DNA of 64,000 nucleotides, taken from assembly GCA_030524705.1 (NCBI GenBank), contig JAUNGD010000001.1, positions 88,516-152,515 on the forward strand. The letters are read 5' to 3'. The DNA comes from Lachnospiraceae bacterium (GTDB lineage: Bacteria > Bacillota > Clostridia > Lachnospirales > Lachnospiraceae). Position 1 is the stretch's first letter. The number at the start of each line of letters is the position of its first letter. Shown here piece after piece: positions 1 to 6,905 of the stretch. Both the position numbers and the translations under genes were made by a program. Under the pieces are notes generated by a model, which was not told where the DNA came from, did no database searches, and was given only the letters and a program-made list of their open reading frames with translations.

Positions 1-234
1 AGCCTGCGCAGCATGATAGCTGTTCCTGAAGTCATTTCCCAGACTCCCCGTTTGTACTGCAGTATGGTATGCGGACAGATACACCGTGGGGTGTGCAGCC
101 ATACCGTTATTATGAATTACATACACAGCAAGGACGGACGAAAATCCTGAGCAGTTCGGACTCTATGATTTCAGCCTGTGCGCAGCATGGGTTATTTCGC
201 GTACGAAAAATAAAAAGAACTGAGAGGGATTAAG
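1..234. other. Non-coding stretch upstream of the TRAP genes
   Basis: I see no convincing gene here. An imperfect direct repeat is present: AGCCTGCGCAGCATG at 1-15 and AGCCTGTGCGCAGCATG at 173-189. The last bases hold the ribosome binding site (GAGAGGG) of the TRAP small permease. A TRAP substrate-binding protein gene often precedes these permeases; if it exists it lies left of the window. Confidence 0.4.
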
Positions 235-831
235 ATGGATACTATAAAGAAAATTGGCAATTTCCTTCGAAATTGCGTGGAGCTTTATATTCCGATCGCC
301 GCTTTTTTGATCATGTTCTGTGTGTTCGTAATCCAGATCGCGGCCAGATATGTGTTTAACAACCCGATTCCGTGGGCGTATGAGGTGACGGTAATGGGGT
401 ATCTGTGGATGGTAGTTCTCGGCGCCTGCTATGCGTACAGAGACAGATCACACGTTACCTTCACATTGGTTTATGACAAGCTTCCGGTAAAGGGGAAGGC
501 AGTGTGCGGCTTCCTTGGGAACCTGCTGATGGCAATTGCTTTTATTGTGATGTTTGTTCCGGCCTGCCAGATGATTAATCAAATGAAGATCCAGGTGACC
601 AGCGTATTTAAGGTCGGCCTGAATATTGTTTATTTCCCGTTCATTCCGTTTATGATTATTATTCTGTGCTACATTCTGTATGATATGTGGCTGGAGTTCA
701 TGGTGTTTACCGGTATCGGCGGAGATGCTGCGGTACAGAAGATGCTGAATGAGACGAAGAACGAGACGCAGGAGGCCATCGACGCAGCTCTTGCCCAGGA
801 GGAAGAGATGATGAAGGAGGCGGGAAAATAA
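235..831 (+). CDS. dctQ: TRAP transporter small permease (DctQ family)
   Basis: This is the small membrane subunit of a tripartite ATP-independent periplasmic-type transporter, which with the large permease and an extracytoplasmic binding protein imports organic acids or sugar acids using an ion gradient. The 198 residues show four hydrophobic segments (about 18-40, 52-70, 93-113, 132-155), the usual DctQ topology, and end in a charged Glu/Lys-rich cytoplasmic tail. The conserved patch around ARYVFNNPIPWAYE (about 37-50) is typical of the family. The start follows a GAGAGGG motif. The stop codon overlaps the ATG of dctM (TAATG), so the two are translationally coupled. The substrate cannot be told from the sequence. 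Confidence 0.93.
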   Translation: MDTIKKIGNFLRNCVELYIPIAAFLIMFCVFVIQIAARYVFNNPIPWAYEVTVMGYLWMVVLGACYAYRDRSHVTFTLVYDKLPVKGKAVCGFLGNLLMAIAFIVMFVPACQMINQMKIQVTSVFKVGLNIVYFPFIPFMIIILCYILYDMWLEFMVFTGIGGDAAVQKMLNETKNETQEAIDAALAQEEEMMKEAGK

Positions 832-2132
832 TGAATATAAGTACAGCTTTGCTCGTATTTTTACTGATTTTTGTGTTGATTTTTATTCTGCGGATGCCGA
901 TACCCATGGGTATGATGACTGCCTGCGTATTTTACTTTATGGTAACTGGTGAGAGCCCGAAGATGGTGGCTCAGCAGACACTGAAAACTTTCTATACCAA
1001 CTACACGATCATTGCCGTTCCGCTTTTCATTTTTGCGGCCAACGTTATGAACAGCGGTAAGGTAACAGAAAAGGTATTCGGCTTTGCCATGGGCTTTGTG
1101 GGCCGTTTCAAGGGCGGCCTGGGACACGTAAACGTTCTGGCTTCTCTTGTATTCTCCGGTATGACCGGTTCTGCCATTGCAGATGCCAGCGGCCTTGGAA
1201 AAATGGAGATCGACGCCATGAGAGCTGAGGGCTATGACGACGGCTTCAGCTGTGCCATCACCGCAGCGTCTGCGACAATCGGGCCGATCTTCCCGCCGAG
1301 TATTCCGATGGTTATTTATTCCATGCTCTCCGGCGCTTCCGTGGGTGCGCTGTTCATGGGCGGCATGGTGCCGGGAGTCCTCCTGGCCATCGCGTTGATG
1401 ATCTACATTATGATTATTGCGCATAAGAGAAATTATCCGATCAGTGAGAAGGTTAATTTTCACGCATTTTTGAAATATACCTTCAATGCGATCCCGGCGA
1501 TCCTGACTCCGGTTATCCTGCTGGTGGGTATTTACACCGGTATTATGACCCCGACAGAGGCAGGCGCAGTGGCAGGCCTGTATGCTCTGATCGTAGCTGT
1601 TTTGGGTTACCGCGTACTGAAATGGGAAGGCTTTAAGCAGGTATTGGTGGACACCGTAAAGGCCACCGGTACGACCTCTATTATGATCGGTGCGGCTACG
1701 TGTATTTCCTACATCGTGGCGAAGGAGCAGCTGGCGGCTACCGTTGCGAACTGGATCACAGGCTTTACGGACAACAAATATGTCTTCCTGATGATCGTCA
1801 ACGTTGCAATCCTGATCCTGGGTATGTTTATTGATACCTCTGTTATCCAGGTCGTATTTATCCCGATCCTCCTGCCCATCGCAAGAGCATTCGGAATCGA
1901 CTTGGTACACTTTGGACTGGTGGTTATCTTCAATATGATGATCGGCCTTTCCACACCGCCGTTCGGTATGCTTCTGTTTATCACCAGCGGTATTTCGGGA
2001 ACGCCGCTGAAGGATGTGATCAAGGAGATCTGGTGGCCGATTGTCACGATGCTGATTGTCCTGCTGATCATTACATATATCCCGGACGTGGTATTGTTCC
2101 TGCCGAAAATGCTGATGGGTTATACCGGCTGA
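831..2132 (+). CDS. dctM: TRAP transporter large permease (DctM family)
   Basis: This is the large, transport-conducting membrane subunit of the TRAP system. At 433 residues it has the standard length for DctM and is almost entirely hydrophobic, with about a dozen membrane segments. Family-typical stretches are visible, such as SGMTGSAIADASGLG (about 110-124), the PPSIPMVIYS loop (about 153-162) and the TPTEAGAVAGLYA segment (about 241-253). It overlaps dctQ by one base, so the pair forms one transcript. No binding-protein gene follows, so that component is either upstream of the window or elsewhere in the genome. Confidence 0.95.
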   Translation: MNISTALLVFLLIFVLIFILRMPIPMGMMTACVFYFMVTGESPKMVAQQTLKTFYTNYTIIAVPLFIFAANVMNSGKVTEKVFGFAMGFVGRFKGGLGHVNVLASLVFSGMTGSAIADASGLGKMEIDAMRAEGYDDGFSCAITAASATIGPIFPPSIPMVIYSMLSGASVGALFMGGMVPGVLLAIALMIYIMIIAHKRNYPISEKVNFHAFLKYTFNAIPAILTPVILLVGIYTGIMTPTEAGAVAGLYALIVAVLGYRVLKWEGFKQVLVDTVKATGTTSIMIGAATCISYIVAKEQLAATVANWITGFTDNKYVFLMIVNVAILILGMFIDTSVIQVVFIPILLPIARAFGIDLVHFGLVVIFNMMIGLSTPPFGMLLFITSGISGTPLKDVIKEIWWPIVTMLIVLLIITYIPDVVLFLPKMLMGYTG

Positions 2133-2257
2133 TGGGACATGCTGACAGGATCTGTTTTTTTGAGCCGCATTCTGTGAACCTGAATCCTGCTGTGTATATT
2201 ATGGGCGAAAATGCAGAAACTATTTTCTGAAATATAATTTATTCAGGAGGTAGGATT

Positions 2258-2575
2258 ATGCCAGCATTAGTTTGTTCCGCACAGAACTGTATTTACAACA
2301 ATGCCATGTACTGCAGCAAGGGCGACATCAAGATCGGCGGCGAGGACGCCACGGTCTGTCAGGATACGCGGTGCGAAAGCTTTCAGGAGCGCAAACGGGA
2401 GAACGTCAGAAGCTCCATGGGCATGCCGTCCATTGATACGGATATTAAGTGCGAGGCGTGCAACTGCAGATACAATGAAAAATGCGTCTGTCATGCAGAG
2501 CACGTGGATATTTCCGGAGCCGCCGCACATCGCAGCGGGGAGACAGAATGCGTCACCTTTGAAGAGGGGCGATAG
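2258..2575 (+). CDS. DUF1540 domain protein with two Cys-rich repeats
   Basis: A 105-residue protein made of two Cys-rich modules (about 1-43 and 60-101), each with the C-x-x-x-x-C-x-Y-N ... C spacing of DUF1540, a small domain common in Clostridia and Bacilli and thought to bind metal. Its biochemical role is not established. It starts after an AGGAGGTAGG ribosome binding site and is followed by a terminator hairpin, so it is probably monocistronic. An overlapping ORF in another frame at 2301-2657 is rejected because it lacks the Cys pattern. Confidence 0.85.
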   Translation: MPALVCSAQNCIYNNAMYCSKGDIKIGGEDATVCQDTRCESFQERKRENVRSSMGMPSIDTDIKCEACNCRYNEKCVCHAEHVDISGAAAHRSGETECVTFEEGR

Positions 2576-2610
2576 CCCGCAGAGCGTCAAGAAAAGTGAA
2601 TATTGCAGGA

Positions 2611-2650
2611 ATGAGGGGCAGCGCGGGAAACGCTGCTCCTTCATTTATAT
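2611..2650 (+). terminator. Terminator after the DUF1540 gene
   Basis: A GC-rich stem (2611-2623 pairing with 2631-2644, one bulged base) is followed by a T-rich run (TTTATATTTTATAG). It closes the DUF1540 transcription unit. Confidence 0.65.
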
Positions 2651-2737
2651 TTTATAGTTTTTTAATTGTAAATACATGAAAAATCAGATAGAATAATGTA
2701 TTAAAACAGGACAATGCAGACGCCGGGGGGTTTTAAT

Positions 2738-3463
2738 ATGGATGTGGAGCACAAGAAAACAGCATTGAGCGACGACTCGGAAATCTACAAGAGCAGGGAC
2801 AATTCCTTTGGGAAAAAGGATCTTCGTTCGCTTTCAGGAAAACAGAGGCTGGAATATTTTAAGGACTATTATCTGCTGAAGGTAATTGTCGCGCTGGTGG
2901 TGGTGATATTTGCCGGAGCGCTGCTGAATGCGACGGTTTTCAACCGGGCCACCTGCGTTCTTTCCATCGCGTTTCTGGACGAAAGCCAGATTTCAGAGCA
3001 GCAGGCTCTGGAGGAAGCGCTTGCGGAGTATCTTGGCGGGCTGGAAAAGAATGATTACGTTTCCGTGGAGAGCTTCAATACGGAGGATTATCAGATGAAC
3101 ATGGCCTATATGGCGAAGACTGCCGCCGGCGGGATTGACGCCGTTGTTTGTACGCGGGACTATTTTGAAAAGGCCGCAGAGAGGGGAATGCTGATAGACC
3201 TGAGAGAGGTGCTGCCGGAGGACATGTATGCGGAGCTGTCTGACCGGATGCTGGAGGGGAAAGCGATAAAGGACGAGGATGAAGAGGGAAATGCTCTGTC
3301 TTATTATGATCCCTGCCCGTATGGGATTGATATTTCAGGCAGCGCGCACTTTGCGGAGTTTGGAGGCATGGAGAGTGCTCCGGTGTTCTGCGTCACCCAG
3401 AGCGATGTGAACAGGGAAAACCTCATAAAAGCGATTACATATTTTTCGAAGACCGGAAAATAG
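2738..3463 (+). CDS. Hypothetical single-pass membrane protein
   Basis: I do not recognise this protein. It has a charged N-terminal cytoplasmic part (about 1-45), one membrane helix (about 46-68, LLKVIVALVVVIFAGALL), and an acidic extracytoplasmic domain of about 170 residues. That domain has a loose resemblance to solute-binding or lipoprotein-like folds (a segment reading IDAVVCTRDYFEKAAERG and a YDPCPYGIDISG stretch). I chose the ATG at 2738 because GGGGGG lies 7 to 8 bases upstream; an ATG at 2714 in the same frame has no good ribosome binding site. It stands alone between terminators. Confidence 0.6.
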   Translation: MDVEHKKTALSDDSEIYKSRDNSFGKKDLRSLSGKQRLEYFKDYYLLKVIVALVVVIFAGALLNATVFNRATCVLSIAFLDESQISEQQALEEALAEYLGGLEKNDYVSVESFNTEDYQMNMAYMAKTAAGGIDAVVCTRDYFEKAAERGMLIDLREVLPEDMYAELSDRMLEGKAIKDEDEEGNALSYYDPCPYGIDISGSAHFAEFGGMESAPVFCVTQSDVNRENLIKAITYFSKTGK

Positions 3464-3481
3464 AAGAAAAGCAAAGTGAAA

Positions 3482-3541
3482 ATGCAGCGGGACCCTTGTC
3501 CTGGCAGCCTGTTCGGCTCCCGGCAATGGTCCCGTCTGCAT
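3482..3541. terminator. Convergent terminator hairpin
   Basis: A long inverted repeat: 3482-3494 (ATGCAGCGGGACC) pairs with 3528-3541 (one bulged T). It sits between a plus-strand gene ending at 3463 and a minus-strand gene ending at 3544, so it can serve both. T-tracts are weak. Confidence 0.5.
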
Positions 3542-3543
3542 CA

Positions 3544-3732
3544 TCATCCGGCTTTCTTTTTCAGAAGCTTCTTAGTCAGCTTCTTCGCCTTTTTCTTACA
3601 TTTTCCGCAGCCTTTTCCAACCTGAGTTGCTTTTTTTACCTCTTTAAACGAAGAGGCTCCGTTTTCCACTGCCTTGGCGATATCGCCCTTTGTCACTTTG
3701 CGGCAGGAGCAGATTACTTTTTCCTTATTCAT
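3544..3732 (-). CDS. Small [2Fe-2S]-binding BFD-like protein
   Basis: A 62-residue protein with the CxC...CxxC cysteine pattern (C8, C10, C42, C45) of the BFD-like [2Fe-2S] domain, followed by a strongly Lys-rich tail (about 46-60). In characterised bacteria, bacterioferritin-associated ferredoxin passes electrons to a ferritin-like cage so that stored ferric iron is released. Here the gene lies 12 bases downstream of a ferritin gene on the same strand, which makes an iron-mobilising partnership a reasonable inference. The basic tail is unusual for BFD and could dock on the acidic ferritin surface or bind nucleic acid. Confidence 0.8.
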   Translation of the reverse strand: MNKEKVICSCRKVTKGDIAKAVENGASSFKEVKKATQVGKGCGKCKKKAKKLTKKLLKKKAG

Positions 3733-3744
3733 AAGGATACCTGA

Positions 3745-4257
3745 TTAAAGAACGAGGGAGGGAGCGGCATATACCCGGGCGCCCAGCTCGTTGTCCAGCA
3801 TGTACAGGCTCTTCGGATCATCGCCGAACAGCTCATATTTCTTGATCAGGTTGTCTGCGTTGGTCTCTTCTTCACCCTGCTCCTTTACGAACCAGTCCAG
3901 GAACTGCATAGTACGGAAATCCTTTACGGTGTATGCAGCGTCGTAGATGGTGTGAATCAGGGAGGTTACGTACTGCTCATGCTTCAGACCCTCTGAGAGG
4001 ATTGTTTTAGCGTTGTCCAGTACGACGTCCGGCTTTGCAATGGCATCCAGGGTTACCTTCTCGCCGTTGTTCTGGAGATACTGGATGAACAGCAGTGCGT
4101 GGTCGCGCTCCTCCTGAGCCTGGATCTTGTACCAGTTGCCGAATCCGTCCAGCCCGTGGTCATAATAAAAATTGGAAAAGTCCAGATACAGGTAAGCAGA
4201 ATAAAATTCTTTGTTTACCTGCTGATTTAAAAGCTCTACTACTTTTGCGTCTAACAT
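3745..4257 (-). CDS. Ferritin (non-heme, FtnA type)
   Basis: Ferritin oxidises ferrous iron and stores it as a mineral inside a 24-subunit cage. The 170 residues have the family length, and the ferroxidase ligands are in place: Glu17 in the first helix (NKEFYSAYLY), Glu50 and His53 in the ERDH motif, Glu94 and a Gln/Glu cluster in the WFVKEQGEEE helix near 127-135. An AGGAGGACATT motif precedes the ATG at 4257, and a consensus promoter lies 38 bases upstream. The BFD-like gene follows at once, so the two probably form an iron-storage operon. No clear Fur box is visible in the promoter. Confidence 0.96.
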   Translation of the reverse strand: MLDAKVVELLNQQVNKEFYSAYLYLDFSNFYYDHGLDGFGNWYKIQAQEERDHALLFIQYLQNNGEKVTLDAIAKPDVVLDNAKTILSEGLKHEQYVTSLIHTIYDAAYTVKDFRTMQFLDWFVKEQGEEETNADNLIKKYELFGDDPKSLYMLDNELGARVYAAPSLVL

Positions 4258-4294
4258 GATAATGTCCTCCTGTATATGTAAATTACTTTTATAA

Positions 4295-4323
4295 ATTATA
4301 CTCGCATACGGCCAGGATGTAAA
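4295..4323 (-). promoter_or_regulatory. Promoter of the ferritin operon
   Basis: On the minus strand TTTACA (4318-4323), a 17-base spacer and TATAAT (4295-4300) stand upstream of the ferritin ATG at 4257. Confidence 0.75.
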
Positions 4324-4395
4324 GAGGAGGAATGGCGCATACCGGATCCGGTTGTAAAAATAAGGAAACCAGGGAAAAATAAGACGAAAAACTAT

Positions 4396-4424
4396 TTGAC
4401 AAGAGGGGGAGCATGTGGTAAAGT
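4396..4424 (+). promoter_or_regulatory. Promoter of infC-rpmI-rplT
   Basis: TTGACA (4396-4401), a 17-base spacer and TAAAGT (4419-4424). The -10 box is imperfect. It is followed by a leader of about 175 bases before the infC start. Confidence 0.65.
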
Positions 4425-4440
4425 AAATAAAGTTATAATT

Positions 4441-4606
4441 AACAGGAAAGCAGAGTATCCACTCTCACCCTGGCATTTCAGATGACCAGCGGTTCATATC
4501 GGGAGCAGAAGCAGCACATGCAGATGTGGTGTTTTTATGTGAGGATTATGAGTGGATGACGATGTTATCCACTCTTTTTTATATCAATGTGTGGAGGTGC
4601 AGTACC
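4441..4606 (+). promoter_or_regulatory. infC leader with attenuator (L20-leader type)
   Basis: The leader holds a strong intrinsic terminator: 4550-4560 pairs with 4564-4574 in an 11-bp stem (one G-T pair) with a three-base loop, followed by T6 at 4575-4580. An upstream copy of the right arm, ATCCACTC at 4457-4464, can pair with the left arm GAGTGGAT at 4550-4557 and so act as antiterminator. This layout of mutually exclusive pairings is what is known for ribosomal protein L20 leaders of Firmicutes, where L20 binding shuts the operon down. That L20 is the ligand here is inferred from the genes downstream. Confidence 0.8.
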
Positions 4607-5113
4607 ATTAGCGAATTAATGATCAACGAACAAATCAGGGACCGTGAAGTCCGTGTTATCGGCGAGAACGGCGAGCAGCTTGGAATTATGTCTTCAAAGG
4701 ATGCGATGAAGCTGGCGAAGGATGCAGAGCTTGACCTTGTAAAGATCGCTCCGACAGCGAAACCGCCGGTGTGTAAGATTATTGATTACGGAAAGTATCG
4801 TTATGAGTTGGCCAGAAAAGAAAAAGAGGCCAAGAAAAAGCAGAAAACGATTGAGGTGAAAGAAGTCCGGCTGTCACCGAACATTGATGTAAATGATTTG
4901 AATACGAAGGTTAATAATGCCAGAAAATTCATTTCCAAGGGTAACAAAGTCAAAGTCAGTCTGCGTTTCCGCGGACGCGAGATGGCGCATATGCAGGCAA
5001 GCCGCCACGTCCTCGAGGATTTTGCAAAGGAGCTCGGGGATATTGCAGTCATCGACAAGCCGATCAAGCAGGAAGGCAGAAGCCTTACGATATTCTTGTC
5101 GGAAAAACGTTAA
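4607..5113 (+). CDS. infC: Translation initiation factor IF-3, with ATT start
   Basis: IF-3 binds the 30S subunit, keeps it apart from 50S and proofreads the start codon. The 168 residues have the N-terminal domain (ISELMINEQIRDREVRVIG), a Lys-rich linker helix (about 67-85) and the C-terminal domain ending in LTIFLSEKR. I place the start at ATT 4607-4609, nine bases after GGAGG (4593-4597), because the family begins at this point. The first in-frame ATG (4619) would cut the conserved N terminus, and the upstream ATG at 4526 lies inside the leader. A near-cognate ATT start lets IF-3 repress its own synthesis, as known in other bacteria. rpmI and rplT follow. Confidence 0.96.
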   Translation: MSELMINEQIRDREVRVIGENGEQLGIMSSKDAMKLAKDAELDLVKIAPTAKPPVCKIIDYGKYRYELARKEKEAKKKQKTIEVKEVRLSPNIDVNDLNTKVNNARKFISKGNKVKVSLRFRGREMAHMQASRHVLEDFAKELGDIAVIDKPIKQEGRSLTIFLSEKR

Positions 5114-5146
5114 TTCAGATATTCAAATATAAGGAGGAACTATAAG

Positions 5147-5344
5147 ATGCCAAAAATGAAAACCAGCAGAGCAGCTGCAAAACGTTTTAAAAAGACAGGT
5201 ACAGGTTTATTAAAGAGAAACAAAGCTTATAAGAGCCATATCTTAACTAAGAAGTCCACCAAGAGAAAGAGAAATCTGAGACAGTCAACGATCACAGACG
5301 CTACAAACGCTCAGAATATGAAGAAGATTTTACCGTATTTATAA
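5147..5344 (+). CDS. rpmI: 50S ribosomal protein L35
   Basis: L35 is a small basic protein of the large ribosomal subunit. The 65 residues match the family ([20 protein letters not shown] start, Lys/Arg-rich throughout, ending in KKILPYL). It begins after AAGGAGGAAC and lies 33 bases after infC and 25 bases before rplT, the standard Firmicutes gene order. It is co-regulated with both through the leader upstream of infC. Confidence 0.98.
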   Translation: MPKMKTSRAAAKRFKKTGTGLLKRNKAYKSHILTKKSTKRKRNLRQSTITDATNAQNMKKILPYL

Positions 5345-5369
5345 GATCAGGCGAAGGAGGAAATAAGAC

Positions 5370-5726
5370 ATGGCAAGAATTAAAGGCGGTATGAACGCTA
5401 AGAAAAAACATAACAGAGTATTGAAGCTGGCTAAGGGTTACAGAGGAGCCAGATCCAAACAGTATAGGGTAGCAAAGCAGTCCGTTATGCGTGCGCTGAC
5501 AAGTGCATATGCAGGACGTAAGCAGAGAAAGCGTCAGTACAGACAGCTCTGGATCGCCCGTATCAATGCAGGCGCTCGTCTGAACGGCCTTTCCTACAGC
5601 AAATTTATGTACGGTCTGAAGCTGGCAGGTGTTGATCTGAACCGTAAGGTTCTGGCTGACATGGCAGTAAATGACGCAGAAGGGTTTGCTTCCCTGGTAG
5701 AGCTGGCAAAGACAAAGCTGGCATAA
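5370..5726 (+). CDS. rplT: 50S ribosomal protein L20
   Basis: L20 binds 23S rRNA early in assembly of the large subunit and, in Firmicutes, also binds the leader of its own operon. The 118 residues are collinear with the family: [20 protein letters not shown] start, a long Arg/Lys-rich extension (about 1-60), and a globular C-terminal domain (about 60-118, [19 protein letters not shown]). It is the last gene of the operon and is followed by an intrinsic terminator. Confidence 0.98.
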   Translation: MARIKGGMNAKKKHNRVLKLAKGYRGARSKQYRVAKQSVMRALTSAYAGRKQRKRQYRQLWIARINAGARLNGLSYSKFMYGLKLAGVDLNRKVLADMAVNDAEGFASLVELAKTKLA

Positions 5727-5797
5727 GACAGGATAATACAGGAAAAGGACTGTCAGAAGAGCAGTCCCGGCAGGCCGGAGCTTAGGACAGCATATCA

Positions 5798-5840
5798 TAA
5801 AGAGCAGATTATATATCAGAATATATAACCTGCTCTTTTT
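5798..5840 (+). terminator. Terminator after rplT
   Basis: AAAGAGCAG near 5799 pairs with CTGCTCTTT, with an AT-rich inner stem, and a T-run follows (to 5840). The complementary A-rich left side means it could also end the minus-strand Crp/Fnr gene that stops at 5865. Confidence 0.8.
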
Positions 5841-5864
5841 AACGTGAAAGGAAATACAGAGCCT

Positions 5865-6590
5865 TTATTCATTTACGCCCGAAATTTCCTCTGCTCTTTT
5901 CCTGAGCCGTTCGTATTGTTCCCTGGTTATATGGATCCGGCCTGCCACCGCGGTAATTAGTCCCGCCTTTTCCAGGGTCTGAATGTTTCGCTGAATGGTA
6001 CGTACACTGAATCCAAGCTGCGCGGCCAGATCGGACTGCTTTTTCAGGAGTACGTATTCATCCCGGACGCCGGATTTTTCATAGTTTTCCGCAAGGTAAA
6101 GTACCATGCGCTCACCGCATTCGAGAAACTGGTATTTGCGTTCCTTGGGGCCTTCCCGTACGGTGGCATACATGATGGACCGCGTGCGCATGAACAGTGC
6201 ATTCACATCCTTTGATATCCATTCCATGTAGGCGCGGGACGGGATCGTGAGAAGGTCGCAGGCGGTCACGGCCAGAATAGAAATGCGGTATTGCGGGATG
6301 TCTCCAAACAGCTCATAGTCGCCGAGAATCTCCACACCGGAGTAGTCGGTGAACACATAGTCTGTCCCGGAGGATTGGTAGTCGATGCCGATCGCCGTAC
6401 CGTTCAGGACGATGACGACCTGCGTACAGGGCTCTCCGGCCCGCAGCAGATGATGCTGCTTCGGAACATGCAGACGCTGGATCGAACGGATGACATGCTC
6501 CGGACAGTTTTGGAAAAAGCGTTCCAGATAGACAAAGCGTTTCTGCTCAAGTTTGCTGATTATCTTCATAAGCTCCTGTCTCGATTCCAT
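5865..6590 (-). CDS. Crp/Fnr-family transcriptional regulator
   Basis: A 241-residue regulator with an N-terminal cyclic-nucleotide-binding-like sensor domain (about 15-140) and a C-terminal winged helix-turn-helix (about 170-225, with LKKQSDLAAQLGFSVRTIQRNIQTL as the recognition element, split here as the HTH and its following helix). The sensor has no FNR-type cysteine cluster and no clear cAMP-binding arginine pattern, so the ligand is unknown. The gene is divergent from the BMP-type ABC operon. The 315-bp gap between them carries a perfect 16-bp palindrome, which makes control of that operon a plausible inference. Confidence 0.85.
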   Translation of the reverse strand: MESRQELMKIISKLEQKRFVYLERFFQNCPEHVIRSIQRLHVPKQHHLLRAGEPCTQVVIVLNGTAIGIDYQSSGTDYVFTDYSGVEILGDYELFGDIPQYRISILAVTACDLLTIPSRAYMEWISKDVNALFMRTRSIMYATVREGPKERKYQFLECGERMVLYLAENYEKSGVRDEYVLLKKQSDLAAQLGFSVRTIQRNIQTLEKAGLITAVAGRIHITREQYERLRKRAEEISGVNE

Positions 6591-6785
6591 ATCTGACCTC
6601 CGGAAAATTCACTTATCTATTAGTATATCAGAATCCATTAAATCCGAACATCCTGAAAGTAAAAATTTCCGCCTGAAAAAGTGAAAAATTTTGCCTGAAA
6701 CTGCAGCTTCCTATTCAGGTAAAAACCACGAAAAAAGCATATGTAATTTATCTAAAATGCTGAAAATAAAAGGATTTTGTCAAAT

Positions 6786-6801
6786 TACGACACGTGTCGT
6801 A
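6786..6801. promoter_or_regulatory. 16-bp perfect palindrome, probable operator
   Basis: TACGACACGTGTCGTA is a perfect inverted repeat in the 315-bp region between the divergent Crp/Fnr gene and the BMP-type ABC operon, 105 bases before the ABC start. It differs from the classical CRP (TGTGA-N6-TCACA) and FNR (TTGAT-N4-ATCAA) sites. No clean -35/-10 pair is evident near it, though TATATTTATTTATAAAAAG follows at about 6824. The rest of the intergenic region is AT-rich with two GCCTGAAA repeats. Confidence 0.55.
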
Positions 6802-6905
6802 GCAAGTATTCCCTGGAATCGGTATATTTATTTATAAAAAGTGACAGTGCCAGAAACGGAGCTGACACTTCGGGGAAAGAATGAAAAAAGAGGAGATGAG
6901 TACGC

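Noticed and set aside
1-234. Partial gene at the left edge
   Set aside because: No frame in the first 234 bases resembles a TRAP binding protein or other recognised product.
861-1910. Long antisense frame opposite dctM
   Set aside because: It lies wholly inside the large permease gene on the other strand, has no ribosome binding site, and its sequence is His/Asp/Arg-rich and unlike a protein.
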